The notes under the pieces: generated by a model | Databases searched by the model: none | Seen by the model: the letters and a program-made list of their open reading frames with translations, nothing else | What the model was told of the DNA's origin: nothing | Source: SAR324 cluster bacterium | GTDB lineage: Bacteria; SAR324; NAC60-12 | Length of the DNA: 64,000 nucleotides | Reading direction: 5' to 3' | NCBI GenBank assembly: GCA_015232315.1 | Contig: JADFZZ010000006.1 | Location: forward strand, 1 to 64,000 | In this document: positions 18,270 to 27,900 of the stretch, one piece after another | Numbering within the stretch: the stretch's first letter is position 1 | Layout: every line of letters begins with the position of its first letter | Made by a program: the position numbers and the translations under genes

Positions 18270-20540
18270 ATGAATTTCGCCTTGCGCCACGACAAAACCG
18301 CGCCAGATTTTCCCGACCCGGAAACCCTTCAGGCTTTGTTAAAAACACATGGCTATTCGTTGCCACAATTTGAAAGGCTTCAAGCATTTCTGCACACAAC
18401 ACAGCATGAATTCTTTGCCCGCAAAACAATTGGTTCGATACATTCTCAATTGACACAATTTCGCAAGGATGCCAAATGGAAACGTGTCCGCAGAACATTT
18501 AATAAAATCTGGTCTTCTGCCATAACCCAGGAAGAATTGGGATTTTTGAAGATTGATGAACCTGAAGGCGACTGTGTTTTCATCAACCGACTCCTGATGG
18601 ATCATGCCATGAAAGCCTCTCCCGCCTTGTTTGACGCACTGGTTATTCCCGAGTTAAGAAACGCTCGCAACCGTTCACAGGCGCCTTCACTGCCATCAAG
18701 GTCCCCGCACCAGACTGACGCTGTAATTTTTACCGCCAATCCGTTCAGTGTCTTTGATTTACTGAACGAGGTCATTGCCTATCAGAAAAAATTGCTCCAT
18801 CCTTCCCGTTGGCTCTATCTGGAAGCGTTCATTGACCGCTGGTTTTACAAGCTCAATCAATACATCCTTGTGTTTTCTCCCGTACCTGATGCGCATCTTA
18901 GCCTGCTCCTGAGTCAACGAAATCCCCAAGGTCTTGATTCAATCAGGGATTTTATCAAAACCCAAACTGAAAAACAACGCAACAGGCATCAGTTACGGAA
19001 CCTCCCCGAAGGCAGAAATAACCTGAGAACTTTTTATATACTGCTCATGCGTTCGGTTCTTTATCATTTAACCATGGGTGACCTGCCAAACAAGGAAATT
19101 TTTGAAATCATGTCGCTCCTGAATGAACTGCATATCTTCAGTCTACAGGATTATTCAAAAGACGGCATGAGAAGTATTTATGAAAAACACCACCTTTTGC
19201 CCAAATTATTTCGTTCCGTCAAGACGAAGGAAGAACAACTGAAATTAAAGCGATGGATCTCTCAAAAGTTTGAATTCTTCTGGAAAACCTGTTCACAACT
19301 GGACCTGCCGATATATCGGGGTTTATTTCTCATGACCTTTGCCGATGAAGATCAGGACTGGTTTTTAAGCCAGTGTCATTTTCACGGAAAACTCATCGAA
19401 CTGGCAGAACTTTATGAAGTCATCAATTCGCATATATACAATCCGGAAAGCCCCTTTTATCCTATTCTTCAAACAGGCGCGCTCGGCAGTCGACTGCTCA
19501 ATAATCTACTGAAATTTTCTCAAAAACAGGGCTTGACCCAACCCACGCTGATACGGAATCAAGCTGAACAGCTTAAACTCCAATCTGTCTTTGACGCAAA
19601 AATTGCCGACCTTACCAATCTTGAAGACTATGAAACAAACTCGGATGAACGATTCAAACACAGACAACTCAACTGGAAACAAAAATCCATTCATGACATT
19701 CCACGCTATAATCGTGTCCGGAAATGGGAACATGTGCCCAAACAACCTTTTTCAGTCCCTGATTCAAAGAATTTGCTGGAATCCTTTCTGCCCTATCTGC
19801 GTCTGGAAGGAGACAACCTGAAAGAACGGTTCCCCCTGTATCACTGTGTAGAAATTGCCCGTATCGCCTTTTGCTACATGGTACCTGATCTGGCCCGTCG
19901 CTTCAGGTTTCATTTTCTGAGTGCCGCCGATTTGCTCATCATGAGAATTGTTGGCTCAGAACAGGAAGGCGCTGATCAGTTTTTTGATTTTGTGTTGAAG
20001 AGCGGTCAGCTTCAACTGGAAGAATCCGCGGATTTGCTCAAACACCTTTATCCTGTGTTGGAATTGAATATGGGCGAGGCGCTCACACAAAATATTCCGT
20101 TTGTACGAACGCATGTATACACCCACCGTTCAGGAAGGTTGCATGGTCACAATGTGGGAATTGGTATCAAACGAATCAATGAAGCGATGGATACTGGAGT
20201 ATCCTATCTTTCGGCTGGGAAAATGTTTTTAAGAATGGCGGAAGAATTGTTTTGGCGGCTTTCTTCGGTGCTTGAACCCAAATTCATTCAGGATGACATC
20301 GACATTCCATCCATTAAATTTGAAGCCCTGTTAGCAGAACACCCACTGAAAAAAATCCTGATTGATAATCCTGATCAAAATCTGGACAAAAAATTTCCTG
20401 TGCTGATGCGCTGGTTGAAAGGACTTCCTCCCGATGAACAGATCCTCTGGCTCAATGAGTTAAAAAATGAGGTATTGCGACTGCAACGCATGTTTTTTGC
20501 GCCGCAATACCCGAATCCATTTTTACTGCATGGTGAATGA
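18270..20540 (+). CDS. Uncharacterised 756-residue protein
   Basis: Not a family I recognise. The chain is mainly alpha-helical and basic, rich in aromatic residues and Leu/Phe/Trp/Arg, with no signal peptide and no convincing membrane span. Notable stretches are the N-terminal HTTQHEFFARKTIGS, a middle RWISQKFEFFWKTCS and the His/Arg-rich FVRTHVYTHRSGRLHGHNVG near 615-635. The last could bind metal or phosphate, but I can name no motif. Codon use looks like the neighbours. It is divergent from the cyclic-nucleotide/kinase operon, with a 53-base shared promoter region, and convergent (15-base gap) with the diiron gene. No good ribosome site precedes the ATG. Confidence 0.7.
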   Translation: MNFALRHDKTAPDFPDPETLQALLKTHGYSLPQFERLQAFLHTTQHEFFARKTIGSIHSQLTQFRKDAKWKRVRRTFNKIWSSAITQEELGFLKIDEPEGDCVFINRLLMDHAMKASPALFDALVIPELRNARNRSQAPSLPSRSPHQTDAVIFTANPFSVFDLLNEVIAYQKKLLHPSRWLYLEAFIDRWFYKLNQYILVFSPVPDAHLSLLLSQRNPQGLDSIRDFIKTQTEKQRNRHQLRNLPEGRNNLRTFYILLMRSVLYHLTMGDLPNKEIFEIMSLLNELHIFSLQDYSKDGMRSIYEKHHLLPKLFRSVKTKEEQLKLKRWISQKFEFFWKTCSQLDLPIYRGLFLMTFADEDQDWFLSQCHFHGKLIELAELYEVINSHIYNPESPFYPILQTGALGSRLLNNLLKFSQKQGLTQPTLIRNQAEQLKLQSVFDAKIADLTNLEDYETNSDERFKHRQLNWKQKSIHDIPRYNRVRKWEHVPKQPFSVPDSKNLLESFLPYLRLEGDNLKERFPLYHCVEIARIAFCYMVPDLARRFRFHFLSAADLLIMRIVGSEQEGADQFFDFVLKSGQLQLEESADLLKHLYPVLELNMGEALTQNIPFVRTHVYTHRSGRLHGHNVGIGIKRINEAMDTGVSYLSAGKMFLRMAEELFWRLSSVLEPKFIQDDIDIPSIKFEALLAEHPLKKILIDNPDQNLDKKFPVLMRWLKGLPPDEQILWLNELKNEVLRLQRMFFAPQYPNPFLLHGE

Positions 20541-20555
20541 AACAACGTCCATTGG

Positions 20556-21719
20556 TCACGCCGCACGATTTACGACATTATTACCAAAAACTTCTTGTTC
20601 AACAATCAGTTCTTTTTCACCAAGTGTTGTCTCTGAGTCCAGAAATTGTGTGTGAACATGCCCTTTCCGTGTTAAAAAACAATAAGAGTTGAACAGTTCA
20701 TTGAACATATTTGTCACCGTGCTATTCGGAAGAGCCAACTCAAAGCCAATTTTATTCGACAGATGCAATACCTTCCTTGCCACGGAACCACCAAATTCAA
20801 ACACATCAATTCCCAGTTCCGCCAAATCTTCTTCCATATAAAAAACAAAGGGAATGACAGGCAACAGGAGATTCAACCGCTGAATTTTTCCGCTGAACTT
20901 GTTTTTTTGTTTATCACTGAGCGGAAAGACATCAAAATAATTGGCTGGTAATCCTGTGTGACGGGCTTCGTCCAGATGAAAAAACCTTAATATCTCAAGT
21001 CCCGGAAAGGTGCTGAACATTCCAAAAATTCCCAGTGCAATGGATTCAATCAACACGTTCATTCCAAAAAATTTATCCAGTCCCTGTGCTTTGTGCACTC
21101 TTTCCAGCATGAGATATTCCCAGGATGAAAGCTTCGGAATTTCAACATCAAACGCCTGCACCAATTCGCGTAGCACCACAAAGTGTTTGGCTTCTTCCAG
21201 CACTTGCATGGTCAGGGCGGCCCTAGCACCGGTGCTCTGAACTTCCTGCAAAAGTTCCGCAGAAACCAGCCAAGCATAGGCTTCTCCGTGACCAATCGCT
21301 GATAAAATTTTGACAATGGCCTCTTTCTCTCTCGTAGTATATTCCCGATTGAGTTTGTCTTTAAATTCCTGACTGTTCATCTGTTGCCTGGCAATTTTTT
21401 CTTTTTTGGTCATAGATTGATCTGCCATCTCCATCAACATTTTTTCTTCACGGGAGGCATCCTTGAAGGACAACCATGGCGCATGCTGTTCCGCTTTCCA
21501 AAGTAATTTTAGACTTTTGTCATAATGTTTCTTGCGTAAATAGTCCCCATCACCTCCGACAAATTCGTATTTGATATCATCATAATTCGCTTTTCTTCCT
21601 GTTAAACCGATGCGGGACTTCAACAGATCCAGGTTTCTGACACCATCATTGAATATGGCATCAAGCTGCCGATGAAATTTACTGACACTTGGATTGATCA
21701 TCACCTTTTCAAAAACCAT
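20556..21719 (-). CDS. Ferritin-like diiron-domain protein
   Basis: Contains paired ExxH metal motifs on helices, LEEAKHF at about residue 192 and LDEARHTG about 90 residues later, with upstream glutamates in GHGEAYAW. This is the arrangement of ferritin-like diiron oxygenases and ribonucleotide reductase R2-like proteins. The substrate is unknown. The ATG chosen gives 387 residues and follows AGGAGG at 4 bases. An open frame extends 30 codons further upstream but lacks support. The gene is divergent from a TetR-family regulator, and the shared region carries two 17-bp operator-like repeats, so local repression with an inducing small molecule is likely. Alternatives include an acyl- or N-oxygenase. 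Confidence 0.72.
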   Translation of the reverse strand: MVFEKVMINPSVSKFHRQLDAIFNDGVRNLDLLKSRIGLTGRKANYDDIKYEFVGGDGDYLRKKHYDKSLKLLWKAEQHAPWLSFKDASREEKMLMEMADQSMTKKEKIARQQMNSQEFKDKLNREYTTREKEAIVKILSAIGHGEAYAWLVSAELLQEVQSTGARAALTMQVLEEAKHFVVLRELVQAFDVEIPKLSSWEYLMLERVHKAQGLDKFFGMNVLIESIALGIFGMFSTFPGLEILRFFHLDEARHTGLPANYFDVFPLSDKQKNKFSGKIQRLNLLLPVIPFVFYMEEDLAELGIDVFEFGGSVARKVLHLSNKIGFELALPNSTVTNMFNELFNSYCFLTRKGHVHTQFLDSETTLGEKELIVEQEVFGNNVVNRAA

Positions 21720-21832
21720 AACGCCTCCTAATGAATGATTTCGGAACAGCAACCCCGGAGGGTCACATAAATAATTTCCCCCTTTTGACTGGAGGTTTTG
21801 CCTGTTCAACCACAGGATACAATTTTAGTGTT

Positions 21833-21849
21833 GTATACAATGCGTATAC
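21833..21849. promoter_or_regulatory. Probable TetR operator, copy 1 (perfect palindrome)
   Basis: GTATACAATGCGTATAC: two 6-bp GTATAC half-sites flanking a 5-bp centre. It lies in the divergent region between the diiron gene and the TetR gene, 50 bases before the TetR start. The left half-site sits within a 10-bp perfect palindrome, TTGTATACAA. Confidence 0.6.
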
Positions 21850-21852
21850 CAT

Positions 21853-21869
21853 ATATACAAACCGTATAC
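21853..21869. promoter_or_regulatory. Probable TetR operator, copy 2
   Basis: ATATACAAACCGTATAC: same layout as copy 1 with one half-site change (A for G at the outer left). It is offset exactly 20 bp from copy 1, about two helical turns, so two dimers could bind the same face. Consensus of both copies: RTATACAAnnCGTATAC. Confidence 0.58.
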
Positions 21870-21898
21870 AGCAAGGTCAACATTTTTATCAGGGGCAC

Positions 21899-22585
21899 AT
21901 GCTTTTAAAAGACAAACCATTCAAAATAGAATCCCTACTGGGTTTCCTTAGCAGTTGGCGCGTGGATATTACGCCGTTCATTGACATCTCCGTCAAAAAT
22001 AAAATTTTGTGGGGAGCCGCAAGGGTTTTCAGTGAAAAAGGACTGAATAAAACAACGGTAGAAGATATTTTAAGTGCCGCTAATGTATCCCGACGAACTT
22101 TTTACCAATCCTTTCATAATAAGGAAGATGTCCTGTCTGACATTTTCAACATTTCCGCCGAGTTGATTGTTGTGATGATCAAAACAGTGACTGACTCACA
22201 CAACAGTATTTTCCATAAACTGGAGGCTGGAATTAATATTTTTATTGATTTTCTGATCGTGGTTGGCCCTTTGGGTAATTTGCTGCTGAGCGAATCCATG
22301 CGCCCGGAATCGCCGTTAAGTCACCAAAGAGTCGTGCTGTATTCCAAAATTATCGAAATCATTGATAATGAAACATGGGAATCTCAAGGTTTTCACCTGG
22401 ACCCTATGGTGTATCAGGTTTTGATCTTTGCAGTCGTTGGAACCGCGATTCATCTTTATCAGGAGACAGATATTCAGGAAGCTGATATTGACAGAGCAAA
22501 AATGGCACTGATTGCCATCATGGCCAGGGCGTCAGCCATGCCAGGTGAAGAATTGCCGCCCTGGCCTGTCAAATCCATTTCATAA
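21899..22585 (+). CDS. TetR/AcrR-family transcriptional regulator
   Basis: 228 residues from the ATG preceded by AGGGGC at 2 bases. The open frame continues upstream across the operator region, but those codons are unlikely to be translated. The DNA-binding domain is standard: ILWGAARVFSEKGLNKTTVEDILSAANVSRRTFYQSFHNKEDVL spans the HTH (quoted here in pieces: FSEKGLNKTTVEDIL, then VSRRTFYQSFHNKE). The C-terminal ligand domain is helical and hydrophobic. It probably represses itself and the divergent diiron gene through the two upstream palindromes. yacG follows 15 bases after the stop, so the yacG-mutL pair may be read through from this promoter. Confidence 0.85.
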   Translation: MLLKDKPFKIESLLGFLSSWRVDITPFIDISVKNKILWGAARVFSEKGLNKTTVEDILSAANVSRRTFYQSFHNKEDVLSDIFNISAELIVVMIKTVTDSHNSIFHKLEAGINIFIDFLIVVGPLGNLLLSESMRPESPLSHQRVVLYSKIIEIIDNETWESQGFHLDPMVYQVLIFAVVGTAIHLYQETDIQEADIDRAKMALIAIMARASAMPGEELPPWPVKSIS

Positions 22586-22600
22586 CGCGGAGATTATCAT

Positions 22601-22807
22601 ATGACAGACACAAAACTACGAAGGGTTCCTTGCCCACAATGCAGGAAAACAACACCATGGCAGGACAATCCCTTTCGACCTTTTTGCTCAGATCGCTGTA
22701 AAACCATTGATCTCGCCGCATGGGGTTCCGAAAAATACAGGGTTCCCGCAGCGTTGGACCCTTCATTGGATGAACTGGATTTTAACCTGGATGAGCCTTC
22801 TCAATGA
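22601..22807 (+). CDS. yacG: DNA gyrase inhibitor YacG
   Basis: Small (68-residue) zinc-finger protein that binds GyrB and inhibits gyrase. The four zinc cysteines are present as VPCPQCRK and FCSDRCKTIDL (CxxC...CxxxC), followed by the family's LAAWGSEKYRVP and an acidic tail. Its end overlaps the mutL start by 4 bases. Confidence 0.9.
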   Translation: MTDTKLRRVPCPQCRKTTPWQDNPFRPFCSDRCKTIDLAAWGSEKYRVPAALDPSLDELDFNLDEPSQ

Positions 22808-24750
22808 CAATGGATTCCGCCACCAGAATCAAAATTCTGCCTGAGCTCATCATCAACCAGATTGCCGCCGGGGAAGTTGTGGAACGCCCGGCATCCGTGG
22901 TGAAGGAACTGATTGATAATGCGCTTGACGCTCAGGCGGATCAAATCATGGTGACTGTTAAAAATGGCGGGAAAGATTATATTTCCATAGTGGATAATGG
23001 GATTGGCATGAATGAGGCTGATGCCCGGCTTTCCGTAGAACGGCATGCCACCAGCAAAATATATACGGAAAGTGATCTTGCCAAGATTCAGACCATGGGG
23101 TTTCGGGGAGAAGCTCTTGCCGCGATTTCTTCGGTTTCGCATTTTGAACTCATCACTTGCGAAGATGAACAGCAGGGTGGGATCAGGATGATGATCAAGG
23201 GCGGATATATGGAGCATATCGGTAAAACCGGATTTGCCAGAGGAACCAAAATCACGGTTCAGAATTTGTTTTATAACACACCTGCCCGTCTAAAATTTTT
23301 AAAAGCCACCACCACCGAATATCAACACATCCAGCAGATTCTGCTCAATGTTGCTCTGGCCCGGCCTTCCATCCAGTTTCGTCTCACACACAATCAGCAA
23401 TTGCAGATGAACACCAGTCGGGGACAAACACTGGATGAGAGAATTTATCAATTGTTCGGTGAAGAATTTCAGGATGGGCTGATTCCGGTTGACTATCAGG
23501 ATAACTATTTACGACTGCATGGTTTTGTTTCTTCGCCAACAGCCTGTCGTCAGACACGACGGTGGCAATATCTGTTTGTGAACAACAGGACCGTCAAATG
23601 TGTTTCCTTCACTCATGGAGTGTATGATGCCTACCAGCCCTTTCTCAGCAAAGGTCAGCATCCCGTTTTTTTTCTGAATCTTGAACTCGACCCGACAGAA
23701 ATTGATGTGAATGTGCATCCCGCCAAAACCGAGATCCGCTTTCGCAACAGCCAGCTTGTTCACACCATTATCGCCGACAAGCTTCGTGGATTCCTGAAGG
23801 ACGGAATGCACCGTCGCTTTTTTGCCCGGGACCGATCCTTCATTCCCCCCATGGAATCACGACAATTATCCATGCTAGACGAGGAACCTGAGCCAGAAGA
23901 TCTGGTGTTGACAGCACCTGAAAAAAAAACGACACGACAACATCCCTCTCCGAAAAAACAGGTGCGGGAATCTGATCTCAAAAATCAGGAACCTTCACCC
24001 GAAATACAGAAAGTCCCTGCTCCGTCAAAGCCTGAAACCATCGCCCTTGAAGAAACTGTTTCTGCCCCATCAAAACATGAAACCATCACCATTGAAGAAA
24101 CAGTTCCTTCCTCAAAAGATTTATCAGAAAATCAAGTGCGAAAACTGCTGGATGAGCATTATGCGATACGTCAACATTTCCGTGTTCTCGGACAGATGCG
24201 AAATCACTGGATTGTCGCAACGACGGACACATCGCTGGTGGTGATTGACCCTCATGCGGCTCATGAACGAATTATTTTTGAAAAGTTTCGCAATGATTTT
24301 TATAACAAAACCATTGAGATCCATTCTCAATCAATTCCTGCGCTGATAGAACTCAACTCCCAACATGCCATTTTGATGGATCAATATCTGCCCCAGTTTC
24401 AGAAATTGGGATTTCAAATTGAGCCTTTTGGCGGAAAGACCTTCTCCATCCATGCATTTCCCCTGATTTTACCTGAGTCAAGCATGCAGGCGAGCATTTT
24501 GTCCATCCTTGAGGAAGTGAGCTTTTTCGGCAAACGAAACCGGCCTGAAGAGATTCTGGAAACGGCCCTGAAGAACATTGCCTGCCATTCTGCGATTTCT
24601 CAACAACAACTTCCTGTTGAACGCATGGAAATTCTGCTGGATCAATTGTCACGGGTAGATTTTCAGATTTTCAGATTGCATGAACAGCCGATTTTAATTG
24701 AACTCCGTCAGGAAGAGTTGATGAAACGCTTTGAAAAGGAAGCTTTTTAA
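22804..24750 (+). CDS. mutL: DNA mismatch repair protein MutL
   Basis: The N-terminal GHKL ATPase is clear: NQIAAGEVVERPASVVKEL, then DNGIGM, MGFRGEALAAISS, GTKITVQNLFYNTPAR and the transducer NNRTVKCVSF. A linker at about 370-440 carries an internal duplication. The C-terminal dimerisation domain begins near residue 445 and contains DPHAAHERIIFE, the counterpart of the endonuclease metal motif DQHAxxExxxxE. The later ACHSAI is also kept. The motif usually written CPHGRP reads RLHEQP here, so one zinc-ligand cysteine is missing and nicking ability is uncertain. The first ATPase motif reads KELIDNALDA, a conservative E-to-D change with the catalytic glutamate kept. MutS is not in the window. 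Confidence 0.95.
   Translation: MTMDSATRIKILPELIINQIAAGEVVERPASVVKELIDNALDAQADQIMVTVKNGGKDYISIVDNGIGMNEADARLSVERHATSKIYTESDLAKIQTMGFRGEALAAISSVSHFELITCEDEQQGGIRMMIKGGYMEHIGKTGFARGTKITVQNLFYNTPARLKFLKATTTEYQHIQQILLNVALARPSIQFRLTHNQQLQMNTSRGQTLDERIYQLFGEEFQDGLIPVDYQDNYLRLHGFVSSPTACRQTRRWQYLFVNNRTVKCVSFTHGVYDAYQPFLSKGQHPVFFLNLELDPTEIDVNVHPAKTEIRFRNSQLVHTIIADKLRGFLKDGMHRRFFARDRSFIPPMESRQLSMLDEEPEPEDLVLTAPEKKTTRQHPSPKKQVRESDLKNQEPSPEIQKVPAPSKPETIALEETVSAPSKHETITIEETVPSSKDLSENQVRKLLDEHYAIRQHFRVLGQMRNHWIVATTDTSLVVIDPHAAHERIIFEKFRNDFYNKTIEIHSQSIPALIELNSQHAILMDQYLPQFQKLGFQIEPFGGKTFSIHAFPLILPESSMQASILSILEEVSFFGKRNRPEEILETALKNIACHSAISQQQLPVERMEILLDQLSRVDFQIFRLHEQPILIELRQEELMKRFEKEAF
24019..24108. repeat. 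45-bp in-frame duplication in the mutL linker
   Basis: Two adjacent 45-bp units encode APSKPETIALEETVS and APSKHETITIEETVP. They lie in the flexible linker between the ATPase and C-terminal domains. The substitutions between the copies suggest an old duplication. Confidence 0.75.
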
Positions 24751-24965
24751 AAACTTGTAAACCTGCCTTTGATTTGTTAGGGTTTGGCCCATTTTCCGGT
24801 CCGGACATTTTGATAAAACCATAAATTTATTAAAGAGTTTTTAAACTCCTGTCGAATCAGATTGTCGCTCCGGAAGTCGCTTCTCCCTGCTCGCTGATCA
24901 TGACGTTTTGAATTCAGCATCACCCAGACAAATTTAGCCCATATCATTCAAGGAGTATGGTTCTG

Positions 24966-27900
24966 ATGAAAGAAGTATCCAGCAAAGTGTCTTTTCCTGA
25001 CCAGGAAAACAGCATTCGAACGTTCTGGCAGGAAAACCGGATTTTCAAAAAATCTGTAGAACAACGCCCCAACGACAAACAGTTTGTGTTTTATGATGGC
25101 CCTCCTTTCGCAACAGGCTTACCCCATTATGGACATTTACTGGCTGGAACCATCAAAGACGTCATTCCCCGTTACAAAACCATGAAAGGCTTCAGGGTTG
25201 AACGTCGCTTTGGCTGGGATTGCCATGGCTTGCCCGTGGAATTTGAAATGGAAAAAAAGCTGAACCTCAACGGCAGATCAGAAATTGAGAAATTCGGCAT
25301 CGACCGGTTCAATGAAGAATGCCGAAGTATCGTCCTGCGCTATACCAACGAATGGCGATCGACCGTGGAACGGATGGGACGCTGGGTTGATTTTGACAAT
25401 GATTATAAAACCATGGACCGCTCTTTTATGGAAACAGTCTGGTGGGTTTTTAATCAACTCTGGAAAAAAGGCTGGATTTATGAAGGATTCAAGGTCCTGC
25501 CTTATTCCTGGAGAGTTTCCACACCCGTTTCCAATTTTGAAGCCAATCTCAATTACAAAGATGTCCAGGATCCCTCTGTCACGCTGCGATTCAAAGTTCT
25601 TGATGAAGAAAATGCCTGGTTTCTGGCCTGGACCACCACCCCCTGGACATTGCCCTCCAATCTCGCATTATGTGTCGGTCCCGAGTTGCCTTATGTCAAA
25701 CTGCTCGAAAAAAGCTCCCAATCTGTTTACTACCTTTGTAAAACCAGAATCCCAACCTACTTTGAAGAAGGCACCTTTGAAATTCTGGATGAATTTCCAG
25801 GGACAGCATTGGAAGGACGACGTTATGAGCCACTGTTTACCTTTGCCCAGGGAAAAATTGATACTCAGCAAACCTGGCGTATTCTGTCTGATGGCTATGT
25901 GAGCGATGACAGTGGAACAGGCATTGTTCATCAGGCCCCAGCCTTTGGAGAAGACGACTTACGAATTTGCCAAAAAGCCGGTTTACCGGTGTTTGATCCT
26001 GTTGATTCAGAAGGGAACTTCAGGGAGTTCATGGGGTTTATTGCCGGAATCAACATCAAGGAAGCTGATAAATTAATCATCCGCCAACTCAAAACAGACA
26101 ACAGACTGTTCCGTCAGGAAACTTTACAGCACAGTTACCCATTTTGCTGGAGGACGGACACCCCCTTGATATATAAGGCGATATCCACATGGTTTGTGAA
26201 TGTTGAAGCCATCAAGGAACTGATGGTTGCCAATAATCAGCAGATCAACTGGACCCCCGGTCACATCAAGGACGGACGTTTTGGGAAATGGCTGGAAAAT
26301 GCCAGAGATTGGGCCATCAGCCGCAACAGATTCTGGGGAACGCCCTTACCGATCTGGAAAAATGAGGAGGGCGAACTTCTTTGCTTTGGCAGTGTTTCAG
26401 AACTGGAACAGGCTTGTGGGAAAAAAATAGACGATCTGCATAAGCATTTTATCGACGATGTGGTCATTGAAAGGAACGGAAAAACATACCGGCGTGTTCC
26501 CGAAGTGCTGGACTGCTGGTTTGAGTCAGGCTCCATGCCCTATGCCCAGCAGCATTATCCCTTTGAGCGCAAGGACGTTTTTGAAAACAATTTCCCGGCG
26601 GATTTTATCTGTGAAGGACTCGATCAAACACGAGGTTGGTTCTATACCCTGCTGGTGATCAGCACCGCACTGTTTGATAAACCAGCTTTCCGTAATGTCA
26701 TCGTGAATGGACTGGTTCTGGCGGAAGACGGGAAAAAAATGAGCAAGTCGCTGAAAAACTATCCGGACCCTAATCACATGCTTGACAGTTATGGGGCCGA
26801 TGCCATCCGGTTGTACATGCTCAATTCCGTCGCTGTAAAAGCGGATGATCTGAAGTTTTCTGAAAAGGGCGTCCTGGAAACAGTACGTTCAATTTTATTG
26901 CCGTTATGGAACTCACTCTCCTTTTTAACAACCTACGCTAAAATCGATGGTTGGCAGCCAACTCCTGAAAATTTGCGGATCCCGTTGAATAATCCGCTAG
27001 ACCGCTGGATCCGTTCAAGACTGCATGCGCTTATTGAGGACGTTGGGAATGCCATGGATCAATATGATCTCAATCGTGCGGTTTCACCCCTGGTTGGATT
27101 CATTGATCTGTTAACAAACTGGTATATCCGTCGAAGTCGACGTCGATTCTGGAAGGCCGGACAGGGCAATGACAAACTGGAAGCTTATGCCACCCTCTAT
27201 CTGACCCTGATTGAACTTTCAAAAATGATTGCTCCGTTCACGCCATTTTTAGCTGAAAGCATTTATCAGAATCTAAAAAGTGACACTGAAACCGAAAGTG
27301 TTCATCTTTGTGAATTCCCCGCTTATCAGCCTGAATTCAGGGATCATGGACTTGAAAAAAAGATGGACTTGATTCTCTCTTCTGTTAGTATGGGACGTGC
27401 TTTGCGTAGCAAACATCAATTAAAAATCCGGCAACCCCTGCCCAGAATTTTCCTCATTACACGTGACGCGAAAGCACAAGAAATATTGAAGGATCTGTCT
27501 GAGTTGATTACAGATGAACTCAATATCAAGGAAGTCGTAATCACTCCAAACGAAGAAGAATTGGTGCACCTGTCCGCAAAACCAAATTTCCGTGTTCTTG
27601 GTCCTAAACTCGGAAAGAAAATGAATCAAGCTGGTCAACAAATAGCCAATTTCGATCTGGCAACTATTCAGAAACTGATGACTGGACAAGAAGTTTCTAT
27701 CACACTGGACAATGAAGCCATCAATCTCAGTCAGGACGATGTTTTGATTCATCGGCAAGAAAAAGAAGGCTTGCTGGTGTTGACAGAAAACAACCTGACA
27801 GTCGCCCTTGACACCAATCTGAACGAAGAATTGCTGAATGAGGGATACGCCAGAGAACTGATCAATAAAATTCAGAACATGAGAAAAACACAGGAACTGG

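Noticed and set aside
21731-21898. Upstream extension of the TetR frame (56 codons)
   Set aside because: It reads through the operator palindromes, has no ribosome site and no TetR similarity, whereas ATG 21899 has both a purine-rich site and the family N-terminus.
24795-24848. Two small inverted repeats in the ileS leader, considered as a T-box or attenuator
   Set aside because: No T-box sequence, no specifier stem and no U-run terminator; stems are only 5-6 bp.
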